DNA of 64,000 nt from Marinimicrobium sp050113635 (GTDB taxonomy: Bacteria > Pseudomonadota > Gammaproteobacteria > Pseudomonadales > Cellvibrionaceae): NCBI RefSeq assembly GCF_050113635.1, contig NZ_JBNJLT010000006.1, forward strand, positions 124,001-188,000, given 5' to 3'. A model generated the notes under the pieces. It saw only the letters and a list, made by a program, of their open reading frames with translations. It made no database searches and had not been told where the DNA came from. Positions 25,893 through 33,858 of the stretch are shown here, in pieces (position 1 is the stretch's first letter; each line of letters opens with the position of its first letter). The translations under genes and the position numbers were made by a program.

Positions 25893-26866
25893 GCGACGGC
25901 GCCACACAGAAGACAGAGCGCCAGAATATAGAACGAAAGTACCCCCAGGACGCCCAGCACCGTGCGCCGGATCAAACCCAACACACGCTGAAGATCACCG
26001 TCCTGCGGTTCTCTGCTGGTGCCAAACCAGGGCTTTTCCCGACGGTGACCGTGGTAGAGGGCAGGTCCTCCTAAATGGCATTCCAGTGCCCCCGCGCCCG
26101 CACACATCACGGGGCCAGCATTGGGGCTATCGCATTGAGCCGCCTGGGTTTGCCAGCAATGCCACGCCGCTCGACGAGCCGCAGTGCCGGGCGCGGCCAG
26201 CACGAAGCCGAGTGCGGTCAATCGCGCCGGCAGAACATTGAGCAGATCATCGGTGCGGGCCGCCGCCCAGCCAAACGCACTAAAGCGAGCATTGCGATAC
26301 CCCCACATGGCATCCAGTGTATTCACCAGCCGATAGAGCACCACGCCCGGCAGCCCCAACAGCGTCAACCAAAACAGCGGCGCCACAATCGCGTCACTGG
26401 TATTTTCCAGCGCCGATTCCAGCGCAGCCCGGCGCAATTCTGGCCAGTCGGCGTCAGTACAGTCACGACTGACAATACGGCCAACGGCATCGCGTGCGGC
26501 CATTAAATCTTCATGATGGAACGCCTGTTGGATGTCCTGCAGATGATCCAGCAGACTTTTGTGACCGAGCGCCCAATACAACCCCAGCGCACAGAGCAAT
26601 CCGTACACTCCCGATCCAAACATCCCTGAACCTGACTGGGCAACGGATAACAACAGCCATTGCAGCCCCGCCGCCACCCCCACAAACGGAGCCACGGCCA
26701 GTAACAGGGCGACCACGCCTTGCCCGCGCCGCCTGCGATTCAATCCGGCCTCCAGCTCAGCCGCGTACCGGCCAAAACCGACCAGAGGGTGCCAGCGACG
26801 GGGCTCACCCAGCCAACCGTCTAGTACATAGCCCAGCCACAGCGCCGGCAGCACGATCAGACTCAT
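25889..26866 (-). CDS. cbiB: Adenosylcobinamide-phosphate synthase
   Basis: 325-residue inner-membrane protein that attaches aminopropanol phosphate to adenosylcobyric acid. Membrane segments and the family N terminus LWLGYVLDGWLGEPRRWHPLVGFG are clear, as are ALESALENTSDAIVAPLFW and LYRLVNTLDAMWGYRN. An open frame continues far upstream, but the true start is the ATG at 26866, which overlaps the cobS stop by four bases. In the Pseudomonas naming scheme this gene is cobD. Confidence 0.92.
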   Translation of the reverse strand: MSLIVLPALWLGYVLDGWLGEPRRWHPLVGFGRYAAELEAGLNRRRRGQGVVALLLAVAPFVGVAAGLQWLLLSVAQSGSGMFGSGVYGLLCALGLYWALGHKSLLDHLQDIQQAFHHEDLMAARDAVGRIVSRDCTDADWPELRRAALESALENTSDAIVAPLFWLTLLGLPGVVLYRLVNTLDAMWGYRNARFSAFGWAAARTDDLLNVLPARLTALGFVLAAPGTAARRAAWHCWQTQAAQCDSPNAGPVMCAGAGALECHLGGPALYHGHRREKPWFGTSREPQDGDLQRVLGLIRRTVLGVLGVLSFYILALCLLCGAVA

Positions 26867-27660
26867 GACGGCCATCCCATCAACACCAGCAACCAATACC
26901 ACAGCAGGAGCACTTCCAGACATTCCACCAGGGCGCCCAGCGTGTCGCCGGTATACCCCCCGATCTGCCGTTGCCAAAACGCTCGCCACGCCCAGGTCAC
27001 CAGGCCCAGCATCACCAGCAGCCCCACCGCCGGAACGGCGGGAAAGACCATCAATGGCGCTGAAAGGGTCACTCCCAGCGCCGCCCAGTACGCCAGGGAC
27101 GAACGACCACCACTCAGCCCGGACGCCAACCCCATTGGCCGCGCATACCGGGACGACATCAACACTGGCAACAGCATGACGCGAGGCAATGCCAGCAGCA
27201 GGCACCAAAATGCCACCTCGGCCGTCAAGGGCCGGGTCAGTAGTGCCTCCAGTGCCAGCCATTTACCCAGCAGCACCGACACCAGGGCAACTACCGCCAT
27301 CGGACCGCTGGCCGGGTCGTGCATCACACGCAATATACGGTCGCTTCGCTCCGCCGCATCGGTGCAGCGATGACCGGCGGCATAGCCATCGACGCTGTCG
27401 GCCAACCCGTCCAGGTGCAGCGCCCCGGTCAGAGCCACCCATAGCACCACGATGACAAACGCGGTCAGTCCGACCGGCCAAGCCGCCATTAACCAGGATA
27501 CGGCCCACAACACACCGCCCAGCAATGCCCCCACCAGTGGGTAATAGACCGGGGACAAATGCTGTGCTGCCGCACTCCATTGAAAGCGCGGCACAAAAGG
27601 TAACCGGGACATCAGTGCCAACGCCCCCAGCAGCGCCCGCCAATGCTCAAGCAGGTTCAC
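26863..27660 (-). CDS. cobS: Adenosylcobinamide-GDP ribazoletransferase (cobalamin synthase)
   Basis: 265-residue polytopic membrane enzyme joining adenosylcobinamide-GDP and alpha-ribazole(-phosphate), the final nucleotide-loop step. The landmark is LHLDGLADSVDGYAAGH with RILRVMHDPASGPM, containing the acidic metal-binding residues; several hydrophobic helices follow. It starts at a GTG overlapping the cobC stop (GTGA) and itself overlaps cbiB by four bases. Confidence 0.93.
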   Translation of the reverse strand: MNLLEHWRALLGALALMSRLPFVPRFQWSAAAQHLSPVYYPLVGALLGGVLWAVSWLMAAWPVGLTAFVIVVLWVALTGALHLDGLADSVDGYAAGHRCTDAAERSDRILRVMHDPASGPMAVVALVSVLLGKWLALEALLTRPLTAEVAFWCLLLALPRVMLLPVLMSSRYARPMGLASGLSGGRSSLAYWAALGVTLSAPLMVFPAVPAVGLLVMLGLVTWAWRAFWQRQIGGYTGDTLGALVECLEVLLLWYWLLVLMGWPS

Positions 27661-28241
27661 GGATTGCCCTCTGACAAGTGCCCGTCTTTCCAGCGCAGGG
27701 AGACATAGTGCGCATAAGGCACGTGGTGACCACGCAGTAAGCCGCGCGGCTGTTGATGGGCGCGAGTCAGCAACAACCGGATGACGCCCCCATGGGTAAT
27801 CAGTAGCAGGCGTTGCCCGTTGTGCTGGCTGGCCAGACGATCCAGCGCGGTCATCACCCGATCGGCAAAAACCGCCAGTGGTTCACCCCCCGGTGGCGTA
27901 TAGCGCTCGGGATCATCGCCCCAGTCTTTCAACAGCTGCGAATGGGTCTCCCAGAGTTCATCGTACCGGCGCCTCTCCCAATCGCCGAAGTGCATCTCGC
28001 GCAGATCCGGCTCTACGATCAAAGGCAGGGACAGCCTGGCCGCCGTCGCTTCTGCGAAGTGATAACAGCGTTTCAGCGGCGAGCTGACCACACCGTCCCA
28101 CCTGTCATCGCGCCGCGCCTGAATTTGCGCCTCCATGGCCGCTCGCCCTTCCGGCGTCAATAACACATCGCTGGAACCGCGAAACATTTCGCCGCCTTCA
28201 CACTGCCCATGGCGTAAAAGATCCAACCGTGTGTCAACCAT
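27657..28241 (-). CDS. cobC: Alpha-ribazole phosphatase (histidine phosphatase family)
   Basis: 194 residues. The phosphohistidine site is DLLRHGQCEGG (RHG at about residues 10-12), the second catalytic region is SSPLKRCYHFAEA, and the C-terminal LLITHGGVIRLL holds the second His. It dephosphorylates alpha-ribazole-5'-phosphate or adenosylcobalamin phosphate. The ATG at 28241 lies inside the end of cobT (eight-base overlap) with a GTG one codon upstream. A general phosphoglycerate-mutase-like role is excluded only by context. Confidence 0.87.
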   Translation of the reverse strand: MVDTRLDLLRHGQCEGGEMFRGSSDVLLTPEGRAAMEAQIQARRDDRWDGVVSSPLKRCYHFAEATAARLSLPLIVEPDLREMHFGDWERRRYDELWETHSQLLKDWGDDPERYTPPGGEPLAVFADRVMTALDRLASQHNGQRLLLITHGGVIRLLLTRAHQQPRGLLRGHHVPYAHYVSLRWKDGHLSEGNP

Positions 28242-29280
28242 CACTTACCCCGGCAGATTCAAACGTGGCCATTTCCCGGTGCATGGCCAACGCACTGCGA
28301 ATCAGCGGTACCGCCAGCGCCGCGCCGCTACCTTCCCCCAGACGCATATCCAACGCCAGCAGGGGTCGGGCATCAAGCGCCGCCAGCAACGCTTGGTGGC
28401 CCGGCTCGCCCGAAGCATGGGCGAACAGCAACCAGTCCTTCGTCGCGGGCAGCAACCGCACCGCCAGCAGCGCCGCCACAGTGGTGATATAGCCATCAAC
28501 CAGTGCCGGAACCCCACGCTGAGCGCAGCGAATGTAGGCGCCGGTCAGTGCCGCAATTTCAAAACCGCCCAGGCAGCGCAGCGTCTGCATCGGATCACTG
28601 AGATGGTCGGCATGTCGCTCCAGGCTCTGTGCCACCACCGTTTGCTTGTGTCGGAGAGTCGGCGCATCTACCCCAGTGCCGGGGCCGACGACCTGCTCGG
28701 GCGACTGGCTCAACAGCGCCGCCTGTATGGCGGAAGCCGAGGTGGTATTGCCAATGCCCATTTCCCCACCAATCCAGAGGTCACACTGGCCCACCGCGTC
28801 CCGGCCAGCGTCCAAAGCGCTGCGCAGCTGATGATCAGTCATCGCCGCTTCAACGGTAAAGTCTGCCGTGCCCGGCCCCAGTGGGCTGTCGATCAACCGC
28901 GGATCGGCACTCACCGGAGCGACACACCCCAGATTCACCACCTTGAAATCCGCCTCGCAATGGCGGGCCAGCACACTGATGGCGGCACCGCCCTGGCAAA
29001 AATTGGCCACCATCTGCGCAGTCACCGCTTGGGGGTAAGCCGACACGCCCTGTGCCGCCACCCCATGATCGGCGGCAAACACGCGCACAGCCACGTCTTC
29101 TATAGAGGGGCAACTCTTGCCCTGCCAGGCGGCAAAGCACTCGGCCAACCGCTCCAACTGACCGAGCGAGCCTCGCGGTTTGGTCAGCTGCTGCTGGCGG
29201 GTACGAGCCGCTTCCAGCGCTTCCGCGTTCAGGGGAGCAGCGCCCTCCTGCCACCAATCGATGTTTGTCGAGTGACTCAC
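28234..29280 (-). CDS. cobT: Nicotinate-nucleotide--dimethylbenzimidazole phosphoribosyltransferase
   Basis: 348 residues, family-typical. It activates the lower ligand base to alpha-ribazole-5'-phosphate using nicotinate mononucleotide. Landmarks: LTKPRGSLGQLERLAE, VFAADHGVAAQGVSAYP, LWIGGEMGIGNTTSASA and the C-terminal DMRLGEGSGAALA, containing the catalytic Glu. It starts with a GTG overlapping the cobU stop (GTGA). No gene for making the lower ligand (such as bluB) is in the window, so the base must come from elsewhere. Confidence 0.95.
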   Translation of the reverse strand: MSHSTNIDWWQEGAAPLNAEALEAARTRQQQLTKPRGSLGQLERLAECFAAWQGKSCPSIEDVAVRVFAADHGVAAQGVSAYPQAVTAQMVANFCQGGAAISVLARHCEADFKVVNLGCVAPVSADPRLIDSPLGPGTADFTVEAAMTDHQLRSALDAGRDAVGQCDLWIGGEMGIGNTTSASAIQAALLSQSPEQVVGPGTGVDAPTLRHKQTVVAQSLERHADHLSDPMQTLRCLGGFEIAALTGAYIRCAQRGVPALVDGYITTVAALLAVRLLPATKDWLLFAHASGEPGHQALLAALDARPLLALDMRLGEGSGAALAVPLIRSALAMHREMATFESAGVSDG

Positions 29281-29831
29281 GACTCCCCCTTGAGCGTCAA
29301 CGGCAAACCGGCCACCACCAGAGTGACGGTGTCACACAACGGCACCAGCGCCTGATGAAGCCAGCCGCTGGCATCCACAAATTCGCGGGACAGCTGTCCC
29401 ATCGGGACGACGCCCGAACCCACTTCGTTACTCACCAGCACCACCGAGAGCGGCGCGTCCTGCAACGAGTGCATCACCTCCAACAGTTGATCCCGCTCTT
29501 GTAGCCAGCACGCTTCATGCAGAGCGTTGCTGATCCACAGCGTCAAGCAATCCACCAGCACACAGGCGGAACGATCCCGCAACCGATCGAGCACTTCCGC
29601 CAGTTTCAGGGGCGCTTCGACCAGTTGCCAACGCGCATCGCGATCCGCCTGGTGGGCGCGGATACGCTGCCGCATTTCGTCATCACCCGCTTTGGCGGTC
29701 GCGACATAAATCAATTCGCCCCGACCTATTTCAGAACACGTGTCAGGACACTCGTCAGACCATTCCAAAGCCCGGGCTTCCGCCAGACGACTTTTGCCGC
29801 TGCGGGCACCGCCGAGAATCAGTTGTTTCAT
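29277..29831 (-). CDS. cobU: Adenosylcobinamide kinase / guanylyltransferase
   Basis: 184-residue bifunctional enzyme that phosphorylates adenosylcobinamide and then adds GMP. The P-loop is GGARSGKSR (about 7-15), LIYVATAKAGDDEMRQRI and RWQLVEAP follow, and the second nucleotide region is VLVDCLTLWISNAL. The GSGVVPMGQLSREFVDASG segment is family-specific. The ATG at 29831 gives normal length; an open frame extends upstream to 29984 without support. GGAGG abuts the ATG directly, so AAGGA eight bases upstream is the more plausible ribosome site. Confidence 0.93.
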   Translation of the reverse strand: MKQLILGGARSGKSRLAEARALEWSDECPDTCSEIGRGELIYVATAKAGDDEMRQRIRAHQADRDARWQLVEAPLKLAEVLDRLRDRSACVLVDCLTLWISNALHEACWLQERDQLLEVMHSLQDAPLSVVLVSNEVGSGVVPMGQLSREFVDASGWLHQALVPLCDTVTLVVAGLPLTLKGES

Positions 29832-29857
29832 CCTCCGCTTCCTTTGTCCGAACCCAT

Positions 29858-30643
29858 TTAATCCCCCGGCAATACTACGGGCTTGCCAGTATGAGGGTGT
29901 GACAGCACCGTCACACCCGTGTCGAAGAGGCGGCTTATGCACGCCTCGGTCACCACGGCTTCGGGCGTACCGTAAGCCGCACATTGCCCCTGTTGCAACG
30001 CCAGAAGGTGATCGCTGTAGGCCGCCGCCAAGGTAATGTCATGGACCACCATCACGACCGCCACGCCGCTGTCGGCAAAGGTGCGCACGGCCTGCATGAG
30101 TTGCCTCTGATGACCGAGATCGAGCGATGTCACCGGCTCGTCGAGCAGCAATAAACGCCCCCTTTTTCCGTCGTCTCGCCAGATTTGCGCCATCACCCGA
30201 GCCAGTTGCACTCGCTGCTTTTCCCCGCCGGAAAGGGACGGGTACAGTCGGCCCGACAGGTGGGCGACATCCAGCGCCGCCATGGCGGCCCGGCACACCT
30301 GATGATCCACCGCTGCGCCGGTACTGTGCGGCGTGCGCCCCAGCGCCACCACCTCGGCCACGGTGAAGGGAAAAGACAGCGGGTTGGCCTGGGTCAACAC
30401 CGCCATGGACAGGGCGCGCTCGGCTGTCGACCACTGTGACAGCCGCTGGCCGCCAAAAAACAGAGAGCCGCTGGCCGGTTCCAGATCCCCACTGATGGTG
30501 CGCAGCAAGGTGGTTTTACCGGCGCCGTTGGGGCCGATAATGGACAGCACCTCGCCCGGCTGCACCGCGAATGACACATCGGAAAGCAATTCGCGACCGC
30601 TGACCTGCACGGACAGATGGTCGATGTTCAGCAGCGGGTTCAT
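29858..30643 (-). CDS. ABC transporter ATP-binding protein (corrinoid/hemin type)
   Basis: 261-residue FecE/BtuD-class ATPase. Walker A GPNGAGKTT (about 37-45), signature LSGGEKQRVQLARV, Walker B RLLLLDEPVTSLDLG and the switch VVHDITLAAAY are present. The VVALGRTPHSTG segment and the signature sequence are closest, by eye, to hemin transporter HmuV. Its position inside the riboswitch-controlled B12 operon argues for corrinoid import. It overlaps the permease gene by four bases (ATGA). Confidence 0.85.
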   Translation of the reverse strand: MNPLLNIDHLSVQVSGRELLSDVSFAVQPGEVLSIIGPNGAGKTTLLRTISGDLEPASGSLFFGGQRLSQWSTAERALSMAVLTQANPLSFPFTVAEVVALGRTPHSTGAAVDHQVCRAAMAALDVAHLSGRLYPSLSGGEKQRVQLARVMAQIWRDDGKRGRLLLLDEPVTSLDLGHQRQLMQAVRTFADSGVAVVMVVHDITLAAAYSDHLLALQQGQCAAYGTPEAVVTEACISRLFDTGVTVLSHPHTGKPVVLPGD

Positions 30644-31686
30644 TCACTCCCCTCACGACGCCGATGACGCAACAGAGAGATAAAAAACGGGGCACCCAGC
30701 AAAGCGGTGATCAACCCCACTGGCAATTCCGCCGGGGCCATCACAGTGCGCGCCAACACGTCCGCCAGCAGCAGAAGCACCGCCCCGCCAAGCGCACACA
30801 ACGGCAGCAGAACGCGATGATCCGGCCCCACCCAAAGCCGAACCATATGAGGCACCACCAGCCCCACGAAAGCAATGCTGCCAGACACCGCCACCGACAG
30901 GCCAACGCCGGCCGCGACCAGGAGGATCAGACGGGTTTTAAGACGCTCGACATCGATACCCAGATGTCGCGCCTGAGACTCACCCAGCAACAGCGTATTC
31001 AAAGCACGCCCAAAAGCGGGCAGCGCCACCAGCAGCAGCAACAGCAACGCGGCCGCAAGTCCGGCTCGGGGAAAATTCGCTCCCTCCAGGCCACCCATGC
31101 GCCACAGACTCATTCGCCGGAGCATTTCATTATCGGCTACATAGTCCAGCAGCCCCGTCGCACTGGCGGCCAGGGCCGAGACCGCAATGCCCATTAATAG
31201 CATTGTTGCCACGGAGGTGCCGTTGACACTGGTGGCCACGCGATACACCAGCCAGACGGCCAGCAGACCGCCACTAAAAGCGCCCAGGGAAATCAGTGAA
31301 AGACCGGCCACGCCGCCCAGCGCGGCGCCCAGCCCGGCGCCGAACATAATCATCAAGCTGGCACCGACGGAGGCACCGGCGGTGACTCCAATCAGGGAGG
31401 GGTCGGCCAGGGGATTGCGAAACAGCCCCTGCAAAATCGCACCACACACCGCGAGAATCGCACCAACGCTGGCCGCCAGCAGTGCGCGGGGAATCCGAAT
31501 GGAATGAATGATCAACGCCAGGTGCTGTGGTACTTCACCGCCCGTCAGAGCCTTCCACACGGTGGCGGGCGGCAGCGATACCGACCCCATGGCCAGCGCC
31601 AGCACTGTGCTGATGCCCAGCAGGCCCAGTAATACCAGGGTCGCTTGCCGGCGTCGGCGAAGGCGCTGCTCCGTATGCACCACCAC
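30640..31686 (-). CDS. ABC transporter permease, FecCD family (corrinoid/hemin type)
   Basis: 348-residue inner-membrane permease with about ten helices. FecCD landmarks are RIPRALLAASVGAILAVCG, GLFRNPLADPSLIGVTAGAS, LLGESQARHLGIDVERLK and VSGSIAFVGLVVPHMVRLW. It resembles HmuU most closely but lies between cobQ and its ATPase in the B12 operon, so corrinoid uptake is the likely job. Translation starts at one of three consecutive GTG codons, one base after the cobQ stop. No binding-protein gene is in the operon; btuF at 21936 is the candidate partner. Confidence 0.85.
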   Translation of the reverse strand: MVVHTEQRLRRRRQATLVLLGLLGISTVLALAMGSVSLPPATVWKALTGGEVPQHLALIIHSIRIPRALLAASVGAILAVCGAILQGLFRNPLADPSLIGVTAGASVGASLMIMFGAGLGAALGGVAGLSLISLGAFSGGLLAVWLVYRVATSVNGTSVATMLLMGIAVSALAASATGLLDYVADNEMLRRMSLWRMGGLEGANFPRAGLAAALLLLLLVALPAFGRALNTLLLGESQARHLGIDVERLKTRLILLVAAGVGLSVAVSGSIAFVGLVVPHMVRLWVGPDHRVLLPLCALGGAVLLLLADVLARTVMAPAELPVGLITALLGAPFFISLLRHRRREGSE

Positions 31687-31687
31687 G

Positions 31688-33199
31688 TCAGGGAGCCCGC
31701 ACCAGTTCGTTGGTACTCATCGGCGTGGCCTTCGCTCGCCATCGCTGTAACCAGCAAGCATCCATATGCGTCGCCAGGGTGTCGGCCAAACGATTGAGCG
31801 AGGCCTCGCGCTGTTCTGTAATGGACACCCCGGGGGACGACGTCAACCCGGCCCAACCCAGCAACAGCCCCTGCACCTCCGGCTGGTCGAGAATCCCGTG
31901 CACATAGGTGCCGATTATCTGGCCATCTTCGCTGATAGCCCCGTCGGCACGACCGGATGAGTCGGTATGGCCGGAGGAAAAAGTCAGCAACGGCTTCTCC
32001 AGCGCCGTACCGGTGGTTTCACCGCAATGAATTTCATAACCCTTAAAAGGAACGCTTTCTCCGTCCAGGCTCAGCCGCCCTTCGACATTGTGCAGCGCTT
32101 TTTCGGCTCTCAGGCATGTATCGATATCGAGCAGCCCCAGCCCGCGACTTTCCCCGGGTAAGCCTTCCACCCCCTCCGGATCGGCAATGCGCTGGCCCAG
32201 CATTTGATAACCGCCGCACAACCCCAGCACTTTGCCGCCGTAGCGCAAGTGGCGTTTCAGATCATTGTCCCAGCCACTGTCGCGAAGCAGGTTCAAATCC
32301 CGGCGCACATTTTTCGTGCCGGGCAGAATCACCCAGTCACAAGCGGGCAAAGGCTCGCCCGGCAACACCCAGCACAACTCAACGTCCGGGTTGAGGCGCA
32401 AGCTGTCAACGTCGGTGTGATTACTGATGCGGGAAAACACCGGCACGGCCACCCGCATTTTGGCACCGGGCTTTCGGGCACTGTGGGTCAAGGCGTCCTC
32501 GGCATCCAGATACAGGCCGTGCAAATAGGGCAAAACGCCGAGCACCGGCTTGCCGGTTTTTTGCTCGAGCCAGTCCAACCCCGGCTGCAACAGTGCGAGG
32601 TCACCCCGGAAGCGATTAATGACAACCCCTTCCACCCGCTGGCGCTCCGAATCCGACAGCAGCGCCAGCGTCCCCACCAACTGTGCGAACACACCGCCTT
32701 TGTCGATATCCGCCACCAGGATGACCGGACAGTCCACGGCTTCGGCAAACCCCATATTGGCAATGTCGTTATCGCGCAAATTGATCTCAGCGGGGCTACC
32801 CGCGCCTTCGGCCACAATCAGGCGATAGCGTTCGCCGAGGCGTCGGTGGGACAGCTGCACAGCGGCCATCGCTTCACGCTTATAAGCGTGATACCGGTCA
32901 GCATCCATGTTGGACAGGGCCCGCCCATGCACAATCACCTGGGCGCCGATATCGCTGTTGGGTTTGAGCAGAACCGGATTCATATCCGTATGCGGCGGAA
33001 GAAAACAGGCCTGCGCCTGCAAGGCCTGGGAGCGACCGATTTCACCCCCATCCACCGTCACGGCACTGTTGAGCGCCATGTTCTGGGGTTTGAAAGGCGC
33101 GACCGATAGGCCGTCCCTCGCCAGCAGCCGGCACAACCCCGCCACTACCGTACTTTTTCCGGCGTCGGAGGTAGTGCCTTGAACCATCAGGGTAGCCAT
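31688..33199 (-). CDS. cobQ: Cobyric acid synthase
   Basis: 503-residue glutamine-dependent amidase that amidates four carboxylates of adenosylcobyrinic acid a,c-diamide. The N-terminal ATPase domain begins MATLMVQGTTSDAGKSTVVA (P-loop) and includes VAEGAGSPAEINLRDNDIAN. The C-terminal class I-like glutaminase domain has VLGLCGGYQMLGQ with the Cys nucleophile and GTYVHGILD with the His. The ATG at 33199 is chosen over a long upstream extension and lies ten bases after the cobO stop. Confidence 0.94.
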   Translation of the reverse strand: MATLMVQGTTSDAGKSTVVAGLCRLLARDGLSVAPFKPQNMALNSAVTVDGGEIGRSQALQAQACFLPPHTDMNPVLLKPNSDIGAQVIVHGRALSNMDADRYHAYKREAMAAVQLSHRRLGERYRLIVAEGAGSPAEINLRDNDIANMGFAEAVDCPVILVADIDKGGVFAQLVGTLALLSDSERQRVEGVVINRFRGDLALLQPGLDWLEQKTGKPVLGVLPYLHGLYLDAEDALTHSARKPGAKMRVAVPVFSRISNHTDVDSLRLNPDVELCWVLPGEPLPACDWVILPGTKNVRRDLNLLRDSGWDNDLKRHLRYGGKVLGLCGGYQMLGQRIADPEGVEGLPGESRGLGLLDIDTCLRAEKALHNVEGRLSLDGESVPFKGYEIHCGETTGTALEKPLLTFSSGHTDSSGRADGAISEDGQIIGTYVHGILDQPEVQGLLLGWAGLTSSPGVSITEQREASLNRLADTLATHMDACWLQRWRAKATPMSTNELVRAP

Positions 33200-33209
33200 G
33201 CGGGCGCGC

Positions 33210-33839
33210 TCAGTAATCCACGCCCTGGCGGGCCTTGATACCGGCACGGAAGGCATGTTTAACGTCTTTGACGTCGGAGACAGTATCCATAATGTCTTGC
33301 AGGGCACTACCGCCACCGCGCCCCGTTACCACAACGCTCTGCGCCGACGGGCGATTCTGGATGGCCTGCAGTATCCGCTGTTCGTCCAGGTATTGATAGG
33401 CAATCATATACGTGAGTTCATCCAGCACCACCAGTGCGACGTCCGGATTCTTGAGCAAGGCTTCCGCTTCTGCCCAGGTCTGTTCCGCAGCGGATATATC
33501 GCCGCTGCGATCCTGGGTATTCCAGGTAAAACCGGTGCCCATCTGGTAAAAATGTACCTGCGGGCAATGATCCCGCAGGTACAGCTCTTCACCGGACAAC
33601 TGCGCCCCTTTAATAAACTGCACGACGCCGACACGCTGCCCATAACCCAACGCACGCATCACCATGCCAAACGCGGAACTGGATTTACCCTTGCCGTTGC
33701 CAGTCAGGAGCAAGGCTATGCCGCGCTCGGTTTTTGCCTCGGCAATGCGGGCGTCCACTTTCGCCTTCTGCTTTTGCATCGACGCTTTGTGTTTGTCATC
33801 CTTGCGAGTGTGTTCGGTGTGCGGGTCCTGGTCAGTCAT
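33210..33839 (-). CDS. cobO: Cob(I)yrinic acid a,c-diamide adenosyltransferase (BtuR/CobO)
   Basis: 209 residues. It transfers the 5'-deoxyadenosyl group from ATP to reduced corrinoids. A charged N-terminal tail (about 1-35) precedes the P-loop LLTGNGKGKSSSAFGMVMRALG; VGVVQFIKG, ALVVLDELTYMIAYQYLD and VVVTGRGGG are also family motifs. The ATG at 33839 has GAGG eight bases upstream. It follows btuB by 19 bases and precedes cobQ. Confidence 0.94.
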   Translation of the reverse strand: MTDQDPHTEHTRKDDKHKASMQKQKAKVDARIAEAKTERGIALLLTGNGKGKSSSAFGMVMRALGYGQRVGVVQFIKGAQLSGEELYLRDHCPQVHFYQMGTGFTWNTQDRSGDISAAEQTWAEAEALLKNPDVALVVLDELTYMIAYQYLDEQRILQAIQNRPSAQSVVVTGRGGGSALQDIMDTVSDVKDVKHAFRAGIKARQGVDY

Positions 33840-33858
33840 CGGTGTACCTCGTGTATGA

